Shown here in pieces: positions 32,666 through 45,669 of a stretch of 64,000 nt of DNA. The position numbers and the translations under genes were made by a program. The stretch's first letter is position 1. Each line of letters begins with the position of its first letter. A model generated the notes under the pieces. That model ran no database searches and had not been told where the DNA came from. It saw only the letters and a list, made by a program, of their open reading frames with translations. Source of the DNA: Chrysaora quinquecirrha (lineage: Eukaryota > Cnidaria > Scyphozoa > Semaeostomeae > Pelagiidae). The DNA lies in contig JACTAT010000037.1 of NCBI GenBank assembly GCA_014526335.1, positions 3,799,958-3,863,957 of the forward strand, read 5' to 3'.

Positions 32666-35600
32666 TCATGGGATGTTGATTTTGAGTTTTCGATTATCAA
32701 GGGATGCAAGGACGCCATTTTGACACCATTTTTGTTCGAAAAGATTGAGTGTTTCAACATCTTGTGAAGCAATGAAATGTTCTTCTTTGAGTTTGGAAAT
32801 AACTTTGAAGATGAATCTGTTTTTCAAGTCATCTCTTTTGTTGTCAAAAATAATTTCATTTCTTGTTTTCCAAATGACTGAAAAAACTGCATCTCGTAAA
32901 AAGTTTTCTACAGGTAAGTCGGGTTTATATTCGTAAAAACCAAGGATAACAAACTTACAAATGTTGTTTAGATTGAGGGTGGGGTTGATTTTCTTTACAA
33001 GTTTGAATACAAATTTCCACAGTTTACTTACAGGGGTACAGTTGAAAAAGGCATGAAGTGAAGTTTCATCATAGGAATTGCATCGTTGACATGTAGGGGT
33101 TTGGACAATCCTATGTCTATATAATCATAGGTAGGGAGGCAAAGTTGAAGAAACTTCCACTGAATGTTTGCAGATTTTCTGTCATGATTTCTTTTAAATA
33201 AAGTTTTGAAAAGTCTTGGCCAATTGACATAACCTATTTTTTGTTCCCAGAAATTTCGAAATTTCTGAGCAATAACATTTTGATCTTTCAAGATGAGCAT
33301 ATTGTAGATTGTTTTGCAAGTCAGACCTGAAAATAAAACATATTCATCTTTGGTATTTTTAATATAAAAGTCATCAGATAAACTTCTTTCATTGCTGCAC
33401 TCAGTTGTTATTTTTCCTTTCCATTCAGGGGGTAAACGTGATTTCAATTTGGAGTAGAAACTGTCTGAGAAACCAGAAGGGATTAATTCATGCAGGGCAT
33501 TGGAAGGTAAGAATCCAGTTGTAAATTCATAAGAAATATCTCGTATTGTGGTAATGTTAGCTTGTATCCAAGCATTACTGGTATCAACATGTGTGAAATA
33601 GTTGTAGAATAAAGATTCATTGTAAATTCCTTCAATATCTGTGGGTTTTAGTCTAAGGTCTGAAAAATTTGCTGCAAAACATTTTATAACATCTCGATAA
33701 AACTGTGGGACATGTTTCATTTCGATTGGACGTAAGTAACATTTGAATATTTTGGCACCAATGTTAAAGTTCTTATACTTATCAAAGTTCAAGGCGAACA
33801 GTGCTTTCCATTTAGACTGATTGTCATTTTGAAGATATTTTGAAATCCAAGATAATTTAATGGCATCAGCTTTCTTTTCAATATCAATAAAATTCAACCC
33901 TCCTAATTCGTATGGAAGTCTTGCTTGTGTACGTTTAATAGGATCTTTTTTATTCTGATAAATGAACTTCCACAGTTTATCATTGATTTTTTTGAGAGCC
34001 CACTGGGGAAGGGGATATATGGCTGCAGTGTACCAGAAAACCGAGCTGGCCAGCTGGTTTGCAACCACAGCCCTCCCCCTCAAGGAAAGATCACGAGAAG
34101 TCAAAATGTCTAAAGTTTTACAGAATTTATTTATGCGAGGATCCCAGGTTTCTTTTTCTTTCAAAAAAGGGCCATGAAAGACACGAAGGATTTTCAATGC
34201 TTCCCTGCCCCATTTTAAATTATATGGATTATCTGATCTGTTTTTATATCTTCCAAGCCAAATTCCATTACTTTTTCCTTTGTTTATTTTAGCTCCTGAT
34301 GCCATTTCAAAATCTTGGACACAATCGAAAGTTGATTTGATGGACTGTTAACCTTGCAGGATTATTGTGGTGTTATCAGCATACTGGGTAATTTTAAATT
34401 CCACATTTGTAATTGTAATAGCAGTAATGTCTTGGTTTTTTCTTATAGAGATTGCAAAAATTGCGGAAACTAGGACATATAATAAGGGGGATAGGGGACA
34501 TCCCTGCCTCACTCCCCTACCAAGGGTGAATGGGGCAGAGATGTACCCATTTACTTTAACACGACTACTAATATTAGAATACAATGTTTTAACATATGAA
34601 ATGAATTGTGGCCCAAAACCAAAGCTTTCTAGGGTTTTGAAAAGGAAACACGGTCAAAGGTTTTCATTTGATCTAAAGATAGAAGGGCTGCTGGGAGATT
34701 TTCGTTTTCAGCATAGTAAAGGAGATCTCTTAATATATGTCCGTTTGACAGAATTGATCTATTTGGGACACTGCATGTCTGATCTTCAGAAACGATAGTT
34801 GATAGTACATTTCGCAAATGATTGGCGAGAGTTTTTGCGATTATCTTGTAGTCAACATTGAGTAAACTAATTGGTCTCCAATTGCCTAGATCACTTTTGT
34901 CACCTTTTTTGTAAAGTGTTGAAATTAAACTTACACGTTGAGATTGGGAAAGTTGTTGTAATTCAAAGCAGGCATTAGCAACTCTTGTAAAATGGTCCCC
35001 AATGATATTCCAGAAGGTTTTATAAAACTCTACTGGAATACCATCGAGGCCTGGTGTTTTATTATTTTTCATCTTAGAAAGTGCCGTGTATAATTCGTCT
35101 TTTGTTAGTTGGCCTTCACAAGAGTCTCTGTCAATGTCAGAAAGTTTGTTTTCTACTTTTGAGAGTAGTTCATCTTGTTTAGAGGATCTGTCGGTTCATT
35201 TGCAAACAAGTCGGAGTAAAATATTTTGACAGTTTCAAGCATATCTTTTGGATTGTGAACTATTGTTCCTGTTTTTGTCTTAACAGATTTCATAACTTGT
35301 GCAGCTTGACGTTTTTTCTCTAAATTACAAAAATATTTGGTGACCCTTTCACCCTCTTCTGTCCAACGTGCTTTTGCTTTGACTTTTAAATTAAATGCTT
35401 CGTTTGTTTCAAGGCATTTTATTTCTTTTGTGATACGGTCCACTAAATATTTGAATGATTGTCTGTCTGTCTGTTCTGCTTTTTTGGTCGCATTACGTAA
35501 TTGTTTATAGAGTTTTGATTTTTTCTTTTTACTTTCAATTGAGAGTTTTATGCAATATTGTTTAGTAATTTTTGCTATTTGTTTTTTAGCCTTATCCCAC

Positions 35601-36460
35601 CAATCAAGTGGATTAGGAAAGTCATCAAAGATAGAAATCCAAAACTGGAGAAATCCGGACATTGCAAGCTGATATTCTTCTTGTTGCAAGATGGACGTAT
35701 TCATTTTCCATGATCCCTTTCCCCTCTTTATTTTATCAAAATCAAAAACCAGTAACAGTTTTTGATGATCAGAGTGAGGAAAAGGAACAATTTCATATTT
35801 TGTAAAGTATTTCATTGTAGCTTTCGATGTATAAAATCTGTCAAGTCTGCTGTATGTTCCAACTGGGCTTTTGTATGTATATTGCTTTTCATCAGGGTAA
35901 AAGGTTCTCCAAATATCTTGCAAATCATTTTCATTAATGGTCTCAATTAGAGGATTTTTTGATCTGTCTATGTATGTTATGTCCCTACTTCTGTCTAAAT
36001 TGATATCAAGAACTGTATTGAAATCACCACCATAAATTATAAATTCAACATCTGGATAATTTTGAATTTTAGTATGAATTTCAGAAAATTTATCTTTTCT
36101 TTTTTGTTTTTTATTACCCCCTGCAGGAGCGTATACATTTATCAATAGAAAGCGGTGATCGTCCAAGGTCAAGTCAGTAAAAATATAGTTTCCTTCTTGG
36201 CAAATGGCATTAGAATGTATAGTTGCATTGAAATTTTCAGAAATGAGAGTGCTAACACCTGCAAAGTTATTGGGGGAAATTGATGGGATTTTATCCCTTT
36301 CCACCTTTTATCAGAAATAATGGAGTCTTTCGTGGTATGGTTTAAATGCGTTTCCTGCAAAAATACAATGCTTGGCTTATCAATTTTTAAATTGTGGAAA
36401 ATTGCTTCTGCCTTGAGTTGGTCATTCAACCCATTGACATTTATACTAAGTATTGAAATC
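32666..36460 (-). pseudogene. U1-LINE 3 ORF2, multiply broken
   Basis: Full domain order is present (endonuclease, RT, C-terminal region). The initiating ATGCCATC of other copies is replaced by an ACGATTTC-like sequence. Other lesions: frameshift near 36300, deletion near 35185, loss of about 10 bp near 34648 before DRV, TAA near 34349 (Glu to stop in QGEQS), and loss of several bases near 33126 in YERLYRH. Stop codon at 32666-32668. Confidence 0.83.
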
Positions 36461-36585
36461 GTTTTTTTTTTGTGTCAGGCCTCAAAACATTTCATATACT
36501 TAATTACATGCAATATGCATTTTGTGAGGAGATGAGAAAAAAGAAAAAAAAGGAAATTTATTGCAATGTCAACATCCTCTTTGAA

Positions 36586-38245
36586 TTATTTTTTCTGCTT
36601 CTTCTTTCTTTGTCTTTCTTTGTCCTGCCGGTGCATGGTTGCTTCAGATGATGATGAAGATGGAATGGGTCTTTTGACATGAGTGAGTGAGGTTGAGTCT
36701 TGTACATGTGGTTGGTGTGATGTAGTAATGGTTGATTGTGACTGCAATGAAGGATTTGAGTATGCCAGAAGTGATGCTACAACTGAAGTTGGAATTATTC
36801 GTGGAGGTGTGGGAATGCTGTCCTTATTTGTTGGAGTGGCAGATGGATTGTCTTGCGTCGGTGGAATGGAATCTGTGTGAGGCAATGCTGGTTGGATATT
36901 GGCTACTGGAGTGACTTGTTGTTGTGGAAGTATGGATTGAGACTGTGATTGTTGTAATTCCTGTGATAGTTGGGTTTCAAGGGATGATGAAGTGCCAGGT
37001 GAATCTGTTTTTAACGGTGTGGATGAGTCATTGATTTGCAGTGACAGTGGATGGACAGAGTTTGATGGTGAGATGGCTGAGGTTGATGCTTGAGATGGAG
37101 ATATGGAACCTTCAACTCCGTCAACACTACGGGAGTCAAGTTGTGTCGCGGCGTCTCCAGTATGCTGTGAAGTCGAGGGCTCCAGACGATAAGCAGGGGC
37201 CGTCGGTCTGTCAATGTCACTGTTATAGTCGGAGAGTATAACAGTATTGGCGTCAAATTCGTTTGGAATGTCGTTGTCCACAGTCATGTTACTGTCAGAA
37301 CCATTGCTAGAAAGGCGTGGTCTTCCAGTGCTGCATGCCATTGGCCGTTCTCCATTGAGCCTTGCCGGACAGTCTAAGTATTGATGTCCTTCGTCACCGC
37401 AGTGAAAACAGAGTCTTAGATCTTAAAGGAACATTTGAATGATGGATGAAACTTGGAATTGCAGTGCATGCATATAGGTTGACGCCCCCGGAATGATATC
37501 AATATTTTTTGTCCTGATATGATGATGAAAGGTGGTAATGGGTTCTCTGGATTTGGGTATATGGTTACGAGTCTTTTGCCAGTGAAAATGGATGGAAATT
37601 CTTGGTACGTTTGGTTCCAAATATTCTGAATTTTGCCATGGGCTGAAAGTTGCTTGTGTATGTCAAGATTTGAAATGTCAGGTGATGCAAAAGGGATGGT
37701 AATAAGTGTAGGGCGTTGTCTGATGGGTGTTATTGGCAGTGGATGATGTGGCTGGGATGGCAGGAAAACTGTTTTGGCAATGAGGGCGTCAACCAATTCT
37801 GAAGATGAAAGGACAGCATTCCAGTTTTGGTGGCCTGGTCATGATGGCATTCTTTGGAGATGATTAATGGCGCATGGGTTGTTGAGAGTTTTATGAATGG
37901 TAGTGATTATTTCAATATGTGTGACAGTTGGGCTAGTGAAAAACTTTATGCCTCTAAATGCGATGCTAGATTGTTGTTGCTGCTGTGTAAGATTTTTAAC
38001 TGTATTTGCAAACGAATTAGAATTATCTGCCTGTACCTGGGATTGAACTGAGGACTCTGTGGTCAATCTTTCTCTCCTTCTTCTTCCACTGTTCTGCGCC
38101 AAGCCTATTTGCCAATTTTCATCTTCTTCCTCGGATTCAATGTGGGAAACTTCACTTTCTTCCTCTTCTTCTGCCATGTCGCTCCAACTTCTGTTACTCT
38201 GACCATCGTCTTTGTCGTCAAGAGTACTATTTCCTGTGGGTCCAT
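36586..38245 (-). pseudogene. U1-LINE 3 ORF1, divergent and frameshifted
   Basis: Begins at 38245 with MDPQEIVLLTTKT by the in-frame ATG next to the U1 junction. The longer frame from 38255 is offset. Conserved pieces are IKFFTSPTVTHIEI, HLQRMPS, FLPSQPHHPLPITPIR and the first knuckle CMHCNSKFHPSFKC. The second knuckle region (near 37390) is broken. The tail 36586-37341 is Ser/Thr/Pro/Gln-rich and ends with a Lys run. The GPKYRLRP hairpin is not conserved here. Frameshifts near 38170-38245, 37830 and 37400. Confidence 0.7.
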
Positions 38246-38255
38246 GCTGACACAC

Positions 38256-38277
38256 TTCTTCCCCGTCAGGTAAGTAT
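38256..38277 (-). ncRNA. U1 snRNA 5' portion (22 nt), split by U1-LINE 3
   Basis: Sense ATACTTACCTGACGGGG then GAAGAA, joined to the LINE leader GTGTGTCAGC and the ORF1 ATG. Confidence 0.92.
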
Positions 38278-38637
38278 GCAGGATTTTTCTAGCAGAGGGA
38301 GCGTCGTTCAGGAACTTCTCGTTTCAAATGTGGTACATTGGCAACAGACCACAAGTGAAAGGCTGGCACTTCCATTCCGTTGAGATCGGCAAAGGATGAG
38401 AACAGATTTGGTAAGACTCGTTGCGGTTGGAACTTTCAGCACCAATGCTATGCAATGGTGAAAGGTGGAATTAATAAGGCAAAAGAAATGCTGTTTCCTA
38501 TATAACAATTGATGATGTTGATGCAGTGCAATGGGAGAGAAGGATGGCTTAGACATCCGCAAGACGATGACGACAGAAAGAGATGTGAGGATGAAGAAGG
38601 TTTTTCTGCGTTGCTTGTTTTACACTTCAAGATGAGG

Positions 38638-38823
38638 GGGTGGGCCATCCATGGCGGCACTGCAATACCAGGACAACCCGTGTCCGGGGTGAAGCAAGCT
38701 TCAGACCCACGGACCAATTCCAAAAATCAGTTTAATATTTGAGCACCCTTGGGTGCATATCAGATATTAAGCTGATAAGAACAGATACTACACTTGATCT
38801 TAGCCAAAAGGCCGAGAAGCGAT
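38638..38823 (-). ncRNA. U2 snRNA
   Basis: 186 nt with all expected U2 landmarks: GTAGTA, Sm site, loop III/IV stems. No obvious defect. Confidence 0.96.
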
Positions 38824-38974
38824 AACGAACTAGTCTTCGCTTCAGGCCGCGTCTCCACACGTGTTGCAATCACACGTGGGTGCAGGACAGCGACACGGAA
38901 TTGCCAGTCCGTGTGCAATACCTGGCTGGCTACGCTACGTCGGTTGAAAAGAAGGACTGCAATTGCAAAAAGTG

Positions 38975-39094
38975 AAGCCTACAACACCAGGTGTTCCCAG
39001 GCGGTCACCCATCCAGGTACTGACCTGGCCCGACCATGCTTGACTGCGGTGATCGGACGAGAACCGGTATATTCATGGTGGTATGGTCGTAGGC
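38975..39094 (-). rRNA. 5S ribosomal RNA
   Basis: 120 nt, same sequence as in units 3 and 5, with T5 terminator downstream. Confidence 0.96.
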
Positions 39095-39527
39095 GAAAGC
39101 TAGAGGGCCGAATGTGCATGACACTACAGGCTAGAGAGGCAGAAGTGTGCACATGCACATGTACGTATACGGCTGGATGCGTGCGAAGTGGGTTGATGGA
39201 GGTAGATCTTTGTGGGAGTGCAGTGCTGCTGAGAAGGTGTGGTGAGTACCCTGGCCAGTTGGAACATTGGGCGTGGCATTCGTGGAAGCCCAGCTTGCTC
39301 TTAAAATTGTTGCAAAGGATGGGCTTCCGGTTGCGGCTGTACGAATGTGGTAAAGGTTGGTGCATCTTCCGGCATCTGGAGCGAAAGATGTGGAAAACGG
39401 CAAACGGTCGGTAACTTGCACACTCTTTGTAGAGTAGGGGAATTTTTGTGCCGAGAGATGCCTGGTATCTGGCAAGTGGTGGTGGTGTGCTGACATGTAT
39501 GCAGAATTTGACATTAGTACTATTGGA

Positions 39528-39665
39528 AGGGGAGTAGCGCGAATGCAGGTCCCCACTACCAGAAATTGTACGGTCGAGTTACCAACGTTTGCGGTAATCG
39601 CAGGGGTCAGCCAAACCGAACTGCAATGGAAAGGCCTCGCCCTGGAAGAATCTCCTTGTTGATCA
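39528..39665 (-). ncRNA. U1 snRNA 3' portion (138 nt), split by U1-LINE 4
   Basis: Canonical TGATCAACAAGG start and Sm site. Two substitutions near the 3' terminal stem (GCATTCGCGCTACTCCCC). Confidence 0.92.
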
Positions 39666-42600
39666 TTTTTTTTTTTTTTTATTGAGCTAGGCACATGCCT
39701 ACGCTCGTTTAATTTTATCTCAAAACTCAACATATTTACAGGTTAAAATAATTTAATTAAATAAGTTTTGAAATTGTTCACTAAAAGTTCAATGTTCATT
39801 GATGTGGTGTTCATTGTTTATTGACGTTAAACTTCAGACTATTAACTTAACTAAATTATTCTAAGGTACATTAAACAACAACTAATAACTATTCTAATAA
39901 ACTTAATACTACAACAACAACAAAACTCTAACTACAACTAATCTTAATAAATTAACTCCTTAACTAATAATAAAACTACAACTAATGAAATTGATAAAAT
40001 ACTTAACAACAATTTTAATTACCTAATTAAACTAGTCTAAGCAAACCCAATCTTATAAAATTCTAATGGTAAACCCGAATGAATAAACTACAACTAATTA
40101 AATACTTAATAAACTACAATTGAAATTCCCTAATTCTAAGTTAAAAAAATTCAAACGTTGAAAGAAATAAATAAACAATTTAATAAACGCAATAATAATT
40201 CATAAAATAAAAGGAAAAACGGAAAAGTGAAGCAGGAAAAAATGGAGAGAAAAAAAAAAGAAATCGGGGAAATGAAAACGAGGCAAGTCTCATGGGATGT
40301 TGATTTTGAGTTTTCGATTCTCAAGGGAAGCAAGGACGCCATTTTTACACCATTTTTGTTCAAAAAGATTGAGAGTTTCAACATCTTGTGAAGCAATGAA
40401 ATGTTCTTCTTTGAGTTTGGAAATAATTTTGAAGATGAATCTGTTTTTCAAGTCATCTCTTTTGTTGTCAAAAATAATTTCATTTCTTGTTTTCCAAATG
40501 ACTGAAAAAGCTGCATCTCGTAAAAAGTTTTCAACAGGTAAGTCGGGTTTATATTCGTAAAAGCCAAGGATAACAAACTTACAAATGTTGTTTAGATTGA
40601 GGGTGGGGTTGATTTTCTTAACAAGTTTGAATACAAATTTCCACAGTTTACTTACAGGGGTACAATTGAAAAAGGCATGAAGTGAAGTTTCATCATAGGA
40701 ATTGCATCTTTGACATGCAGGGGTTTGGACAATCCTATGTTTATATAATCTTTCATAGGTAGGGAGGCAAAGTTGAAGGAACTTCCACTGAATGTTGGCA
40801 GATTTTCTGTCATGATTTCTTTTGAATAAAGTTTTAAAGAGTCTTGGTCAGTTGATAAAACCTATTTGTTGTTCCCAAAAAACCCTAAATTTCTGAAGAA
40901 CAACATTTTGATCTTTCAAGATGAGCATATTGTAGATTGCTTTGCAATTCAGAGATGAAAATAAAACATATTCATCTTTGGTATTTTAATATAAAAGTCA
41001 TCAGATAAACTTCTTTCATTGCTGCACTCAGTTGTTATTTTTTCTTTCCATTCAGGGGGTAAACGTGATTTCAATTTGGAGTAGAAACTGTCTGAGAAAC
41101 CAGAAGGGATTAATTCATGCAGGGCATTGGAAGGTAAGAATCCAGTTGTAAATTCATAAGAAATATCTCGTATTGTGGTAATGTTAGCTTGTATCCAAGC
41201 ATTACTGGTATCAACATGTGTGAAATAGTTGTCGAATAAAGGTTCATTGTAAATTCCTTCAATATCTGTGGGTTTTAGTCTAAGGTCTGAAAAATTTGCT
41301 GCAAAACATTTTATAACATCTCGATAAAACTGTGGGACATGTTTCATTTCGATTGGACGTAAGTAACATTTGAATATTTTGGCACCAATGTTAAAGTTCT
41401 TATACTTATCAAAGTTCAAGGCAAACAGTGCTTTCCATTTAGACTGATTGTCATTTTGAAGATATTTTGAAATCCAAGATAATTTAATGGCATCAGCTTT
41501 CTTTTCAATATCAATAAAATTCAACCCTCCTAATTCGTATGGAAGTCTTGCTTGTGTACGTTTAATAGGATCTTTTTTATTCTGATAAATGAACTTCCAC
41601 AGTTTATCATTGATTTTTTTGAGAGCCCACTGGGGAAGGGAATATATGGCTGCAGTGTACCAGAAAACCGAGCTGGCCAGCTGGTTTGCAACCACAGCCC
41701 TCCCCCTCAAGGAAAGATCACAAGAAGTCCAAAGGTCTAAAGTTTTACAGAATTTATTTATGCGAGGATCCCAAGTTTCTTTCTCTTTCAAAATAGGGCC
41801 ATGAAAAACACCAAGGATTTTCAATGCTTCCCTGCCCCATGTTAAATTATATGGATTATCTGATCTGTTTTTATATCTTCCAAGCCAAATTCCATTACTT
41901 TTTCCTTTGTTTATTTTAGCTCCTGATGCCATTTCAAAATCTTGTACACAATCGAAAGTTGATTTGATGGACTGTTCACCTTGCAGGATTATTGTGGTGT
42001 CATCAGCATACTGGGTAATTTTAAATTCAACATTTTTAATTGTAATACCAGTAATGTCTTGGTTTTTTCTGATAGAGATTGCAAAAATTTCGGAAACTAG
42101 GACATATAATAAGGGGGATAGGGGACATCCCTGCCTCACTCCCCTACCAAGGGTGAATGGGGCAGAGATGTACCCATTTACTTTAACACGACTACTAATA
42201 TTAGAATACAATGTTTTAATATCTGAAATGAATTGTGGCCCAAAACCAAATCTTTCTAGTGTTTTGAAAAGGAAATTCCAGTTTACACGGTCAAAGGCTT
42301 TAATTTGATCTAAAGATAGAAGGGCTGCTGGGAGATTTTCGTTTTCAGCATAGTAAAGGAGATCTCTTAATATATGTCCGTTTGACAGAATTGATCTATT
42401 TGGGACACTGCATGTTTGATCTTCAGAAACGATAGTTGATAGTACATTTCGCAAACGATTGGCAAGAGTTTTTGCGATTATCTTGTAGTCAACATTGAGT
42501 AAACTAATTGGTCTCCAATTACCTTGATCACTTTTGTCACCTTTCTTGTAAAGTGTTGAAATTAAACTTACACGTTGAGAGTGGGAAAGTTGTTGTAAAT

Positions 42601-42882
42601 CAAAGCAGGCATTAGCAACTCTTGTAAAATGCTCCCCAATGATATTCCAGAAGGTTTTATAAAACTCTACTGGAATACCATCAAGGCCTGGTGTTTTATT
42701 ATTTTTCATCTTAGAAAGTGCTGTGTATAATTCATCTTTAGTTAGTTGGCCCTCACAAGAATCTCTGTCAATGTTGGAAAGTTTGTTTTCTACTTTTGAG
42801 AGTAATTCATCTTGTTTAGAGGTGTCTGTGGTTTCATTTGCAAATAAGTCAGAGTAAAATATTTTGACAGTTTCAAGCATAT

Positions 42883-43830
42883 TGTTATGAAGGCGATATA
42901 AGAAAAATGAATAACAATAGAGAATATAAATATTAATTTCAGAAATGGCCAAGATATAAATAAGAAAACAAGAAATATTAAGAAATAATTAAAGCTACGA
43001 TAAGAGAATTCAAGAAAATGTATATATAAAGAATCTGCGAAAATATTAAGAAATAATTAAGAAATATTTTATAAAGCTACGATAAAAGAAAATATATATA
43101 TAGAGAGAATTTGCGAAAATAAATATAAAGACAAAGAAGTCTGAATAGAAAATATATCAGAACAAGATAGTATTCTGATAAATATTCAGATAAATATTGC
43201 GGTTATAGAAAAGCCTATAGGCGCAAATTAAGAAGATTTTTGTAGCATAAACAAAATATTGTGGCCGTATTCAGAGTAATGAATTTCTATTGTTGTTGTT
43301 ATTTAGGTTAGTGAGTATCATGTCAGTTACAGGTTTACCAGGTCAAGGGTAACATTGTGTAATGGACCGTAGGTCTCTAAAGGTCTCTAGCATCATCTGA
43401 TGCATGATGCCTGGGATGCCGAAGGTCCAAGAGTCGTGGTTCTCTATCGAATCAGGACCGTTACTCAACTGTTACCCATTATCTGTATCTGGTGAACTTT
43501 GTAAGGTTCAGAGAACATGACCTGACGCGATAGCGTCAGGGTGACCCCCGATGGTGTCATTGATTCCGTTGGTTGATATAAGCCGAGTAGTTCCTCAGCA
43601 AAAAGGAGGCTTGTTCGAGGATAGCGAGCAAGCTTCATCAGAATGGTTTCTCGAAGGTACGTAGATTGAAATTATACTATCCAGATAAAATATACATTAC
43701 TAGTACCTTTATAAAATTTTATGTATAAAAGAAGACTGATGACTGGCTGACTTATTGACTGTTAATCTGTGGACTTGCCTACACTCCTGTATAAGGAGGG
43801 GTGTTCCAACACGAAAGACCTCACGTAACA
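42883..43830 (+). repeat. 5' LTR, 948 bp
   Basis: Has a TATAAG-like box near 43575 and the perfect hairpin CCTGACGC/GCGTCAGG at 43521-43540. The AT-rich first 300 bp likely form U3. Confidence 0.92.
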
Positions 43831-43925
43831 ACTGGTGCCCCGTGTGAGGAACACCCAGTAGGTAAGCCAACAAGTCAATTACACATATAAGAATGCTACA
43901 ATGAGTTAAAGAAAAAAAAACAATT

Positions 43926-45164
43926 ATGGAAGAAGACAGAATCTCTTGTTTGCAGCAACAGTTCATCGATTTCATCAACCTCCGGGAAGATGATTTCAGA
44001 GAGGAAAAGCTTATTTTCAAACAGCTTATCGCAGGACTTGAAGTGGAAATTATTCTGTTAAAAACTATGTTTGAGATCGCCAACAGCCAAGTGATTGAGG
44101 CAAATGCCCACAAAGAGCGCACGAAGAGAATAGTCGTGGAACTGCGTCGAGAAAATGAAAGTTTGAAGAGCGAAGTTACAAAGTCTCGCGAATATGCAGG
44201 GGAAATGGCCTCCACTGTTGCAAGTCAGAAAAGCATTACCCAAGAACTTGAGTCACAATTTTCTGTGAAAGAAGAAGAACTGTTGTTGATGGGTAATAAG
44301 CTACATGCTGAGTCTAAATCACGTGCTCCTGCAGAAGTCAAGCTTTTGGAGGCTCAACATGACATTGATAAACAGAGGGAGAAAATCGGAGAGTTGACTG
44401 AAAAGATTCAAAAGGTCGTTGAAAAAAATGAGTGTTATTTACAAGAAGGCAGTCGTCTTAAAGCTGAGTGTGATTTTTTGAAGGATGAAAAAATTAGAAT
44501 AGAAGAAGAAAAGAAAGAAATTAAAAAGCAGGTAAGAGAACTTGAAAAGAAGCTGGAAGAGCAAGAGGTTATTAAAGAGAAGTTAGACCTGGAGTTGAAG
44601 AAGAAAAAGATTGATCTTTCTAGAGCTTCTGACGAGCTAAACGACACAAGAACTGCTAAACAGTTGTTGGAGGAAGATATTGCTTATCTGAAAAAAAAAT
44701 GTGTAGCATTGGATAGAAACTACCAAAAGTTTACAGATGAAGAAGAAAAAGAACAAAACCAGATACAAATAGCAGACAAAGAACTTAATGAATTGCAGGA
44801 AGTATTTATGGAGAAGCAAACGGAGTGTGCCAAGCTGGAAGATCAAGAGCAGAGAAAGAAGTTGTCTTTGAAAGATGAAGGAGTTTGCGACGCGGAAAGT
44901 AAAGAACATTATATTTTGAAAAATGGTCTGTATGCTCTTATTCTCTTATCTCTATGGGTAATGTGCATCGTCAGATGTTCTGTTCATAAGTTTTACCGCG
45001 AAAGCAAACCAAGAAAACAAGAAGAGTCAAGGCTAAGGAAACGGTATTTAGTAAAGTCAAATTTTCGGATATCTTTTAAAATTTTCGAGGCATTGGCTTG
45101 CCTGAAATTTTTGTTACAGCAGGTATGTTGTAGCTTTTTACAACCATTTGTAATGAAAGACTGA
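43926..45164 (+). CDS. coiled-coil protein with one C-terminal membrane span, LTR-element cargo
   Basis: 412 residues, start MEEDRISCLQQQF. Residues about 10-320 are almost continuous heptad-rich Glu/Lys coiled coil (for example EEEKKEIKKQVRELEKKLEE). Around residues 331-351 a hydrophobic segment (GLYALILLSLWVMCIV) is followed by a basic stretch (KFYRESKPRKQEESRLRKR), so the coil would face one side of a membrane and the basic tail the other. There is no signal peptide, no CCHC knuckle, and no protease or RT motif. The frame is intact although LTRs differ by over 1%. I do not recognise a family. It could be a captured host gene or a degenerate gag/env-position protein; the former is my preference, with low certainty. 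Confidence 0.7.
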   Translation: MEEDRISCLQQQFIDFINLREDDFREEKLIFKQLIAGLEVEIILLKTMFEIANSQVIEANAHKERTKRIVVELRRENESLKSEVTKSREYAGEMASTVASQKSITQELESQFSVKEEELLLMGNKLHAESKSRAPAEVKLLEAQHDIDKQREKIGELTEKIQKVVEKNECYLQEGSRLKAECDFLKDEKIRIEEEKKEIKKQVRELEKKLEEQEVIKEKLDLELKKKKIDLSRASDELNDTRTAKQLLEEDIAYLKKKCVALDRNYQKFTDEEEKEQNQIQIADKELNELQEVFMEKQTECAKLEDQEQRKKLSLKDEGVCDAESKEHYILKNGLYALILLSLWVMCIVRCSVHKFYRESKPRKQEESRLRKRYLVKSNFRISFKIFEALACLKFLLQQVCCSFLQPFVMKD

Positions 45165-45669
45165 GCTAGTTGTAAAGGACCCTTCTCAAAACATCGATTT
45201 TGTTTTTCACGCCGTGCATTCTTTGTCCGTTTGTATTGAAAACGATTTTGCATTTTATCAGTTAAAAAAAAAAACAACCAAAACCAATAATTCAGAACAA
45301 ATTGGGAAATAAAATAAAATAAAAAAACGGATAATCAATATATGAGTGATACAAGTTTATTTCCTACATAAGTATCACAACGTTTTCACCAGAGTATTAT
45401 TAGTTGCAGTATTATTCCAACGATATAGTAATTTATTCGTACCTAATGAACATTGAACTGGTATGGTTATAGTTATGAATTCAATAAAGTATTTAAAATT
45501 TCAGTATTCGTTTTTAATCTGTATCACAAGATATGTATTCGCCGTTATTATAGTAATTAAGCTTCCGTGCTACTCGTCTTGTGTTAGCCAGGGATATCCG
45601 TGACACCACCCTTTCCTCCCTATATTTCTCTCCTATTCGATGAGGACATCAAATCTGGTGAGGGGGAAA
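45165..45669 (+). other. LTR element 3' untranslated region and polypurine tract
   Basis: AT-rich, no further ORF. The purine run at 45657-45669 directly before the 3' LTR is the expected plus-strand primer. Confidence 0.65.

Larger units (their letters stand above)
32041..38255 (-). mobile_element. U1-LINE 3: 6.2-kb copy, decayed
   Basis: Complete from the U1 nt 22 junction (38255/38256) to an A14 tract joining U1 loop I (32041-32054). No nested insertion, so it gives the natural element length (6,215 bp). Terminal hairpin at 32055-32077. ORF1 is the most divergent of the set; ORF2 carries several lesions. Confidence 0.9.
38256..39665 (-). repeat. 5S-U2-U1 array unit 4 (1,410 bp)
   Basis: Nearly identical to units 3 and 5 over spacers and genes, and bounded by LINE copies 3 and 4. 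Confidence 0.93.

Noticed and set aside
43725..43760. CTGATGA in the LTR as a hammerhead ribozyme core
   Set aside because: No matching GAAA strand and no closing helices at the right spacing.
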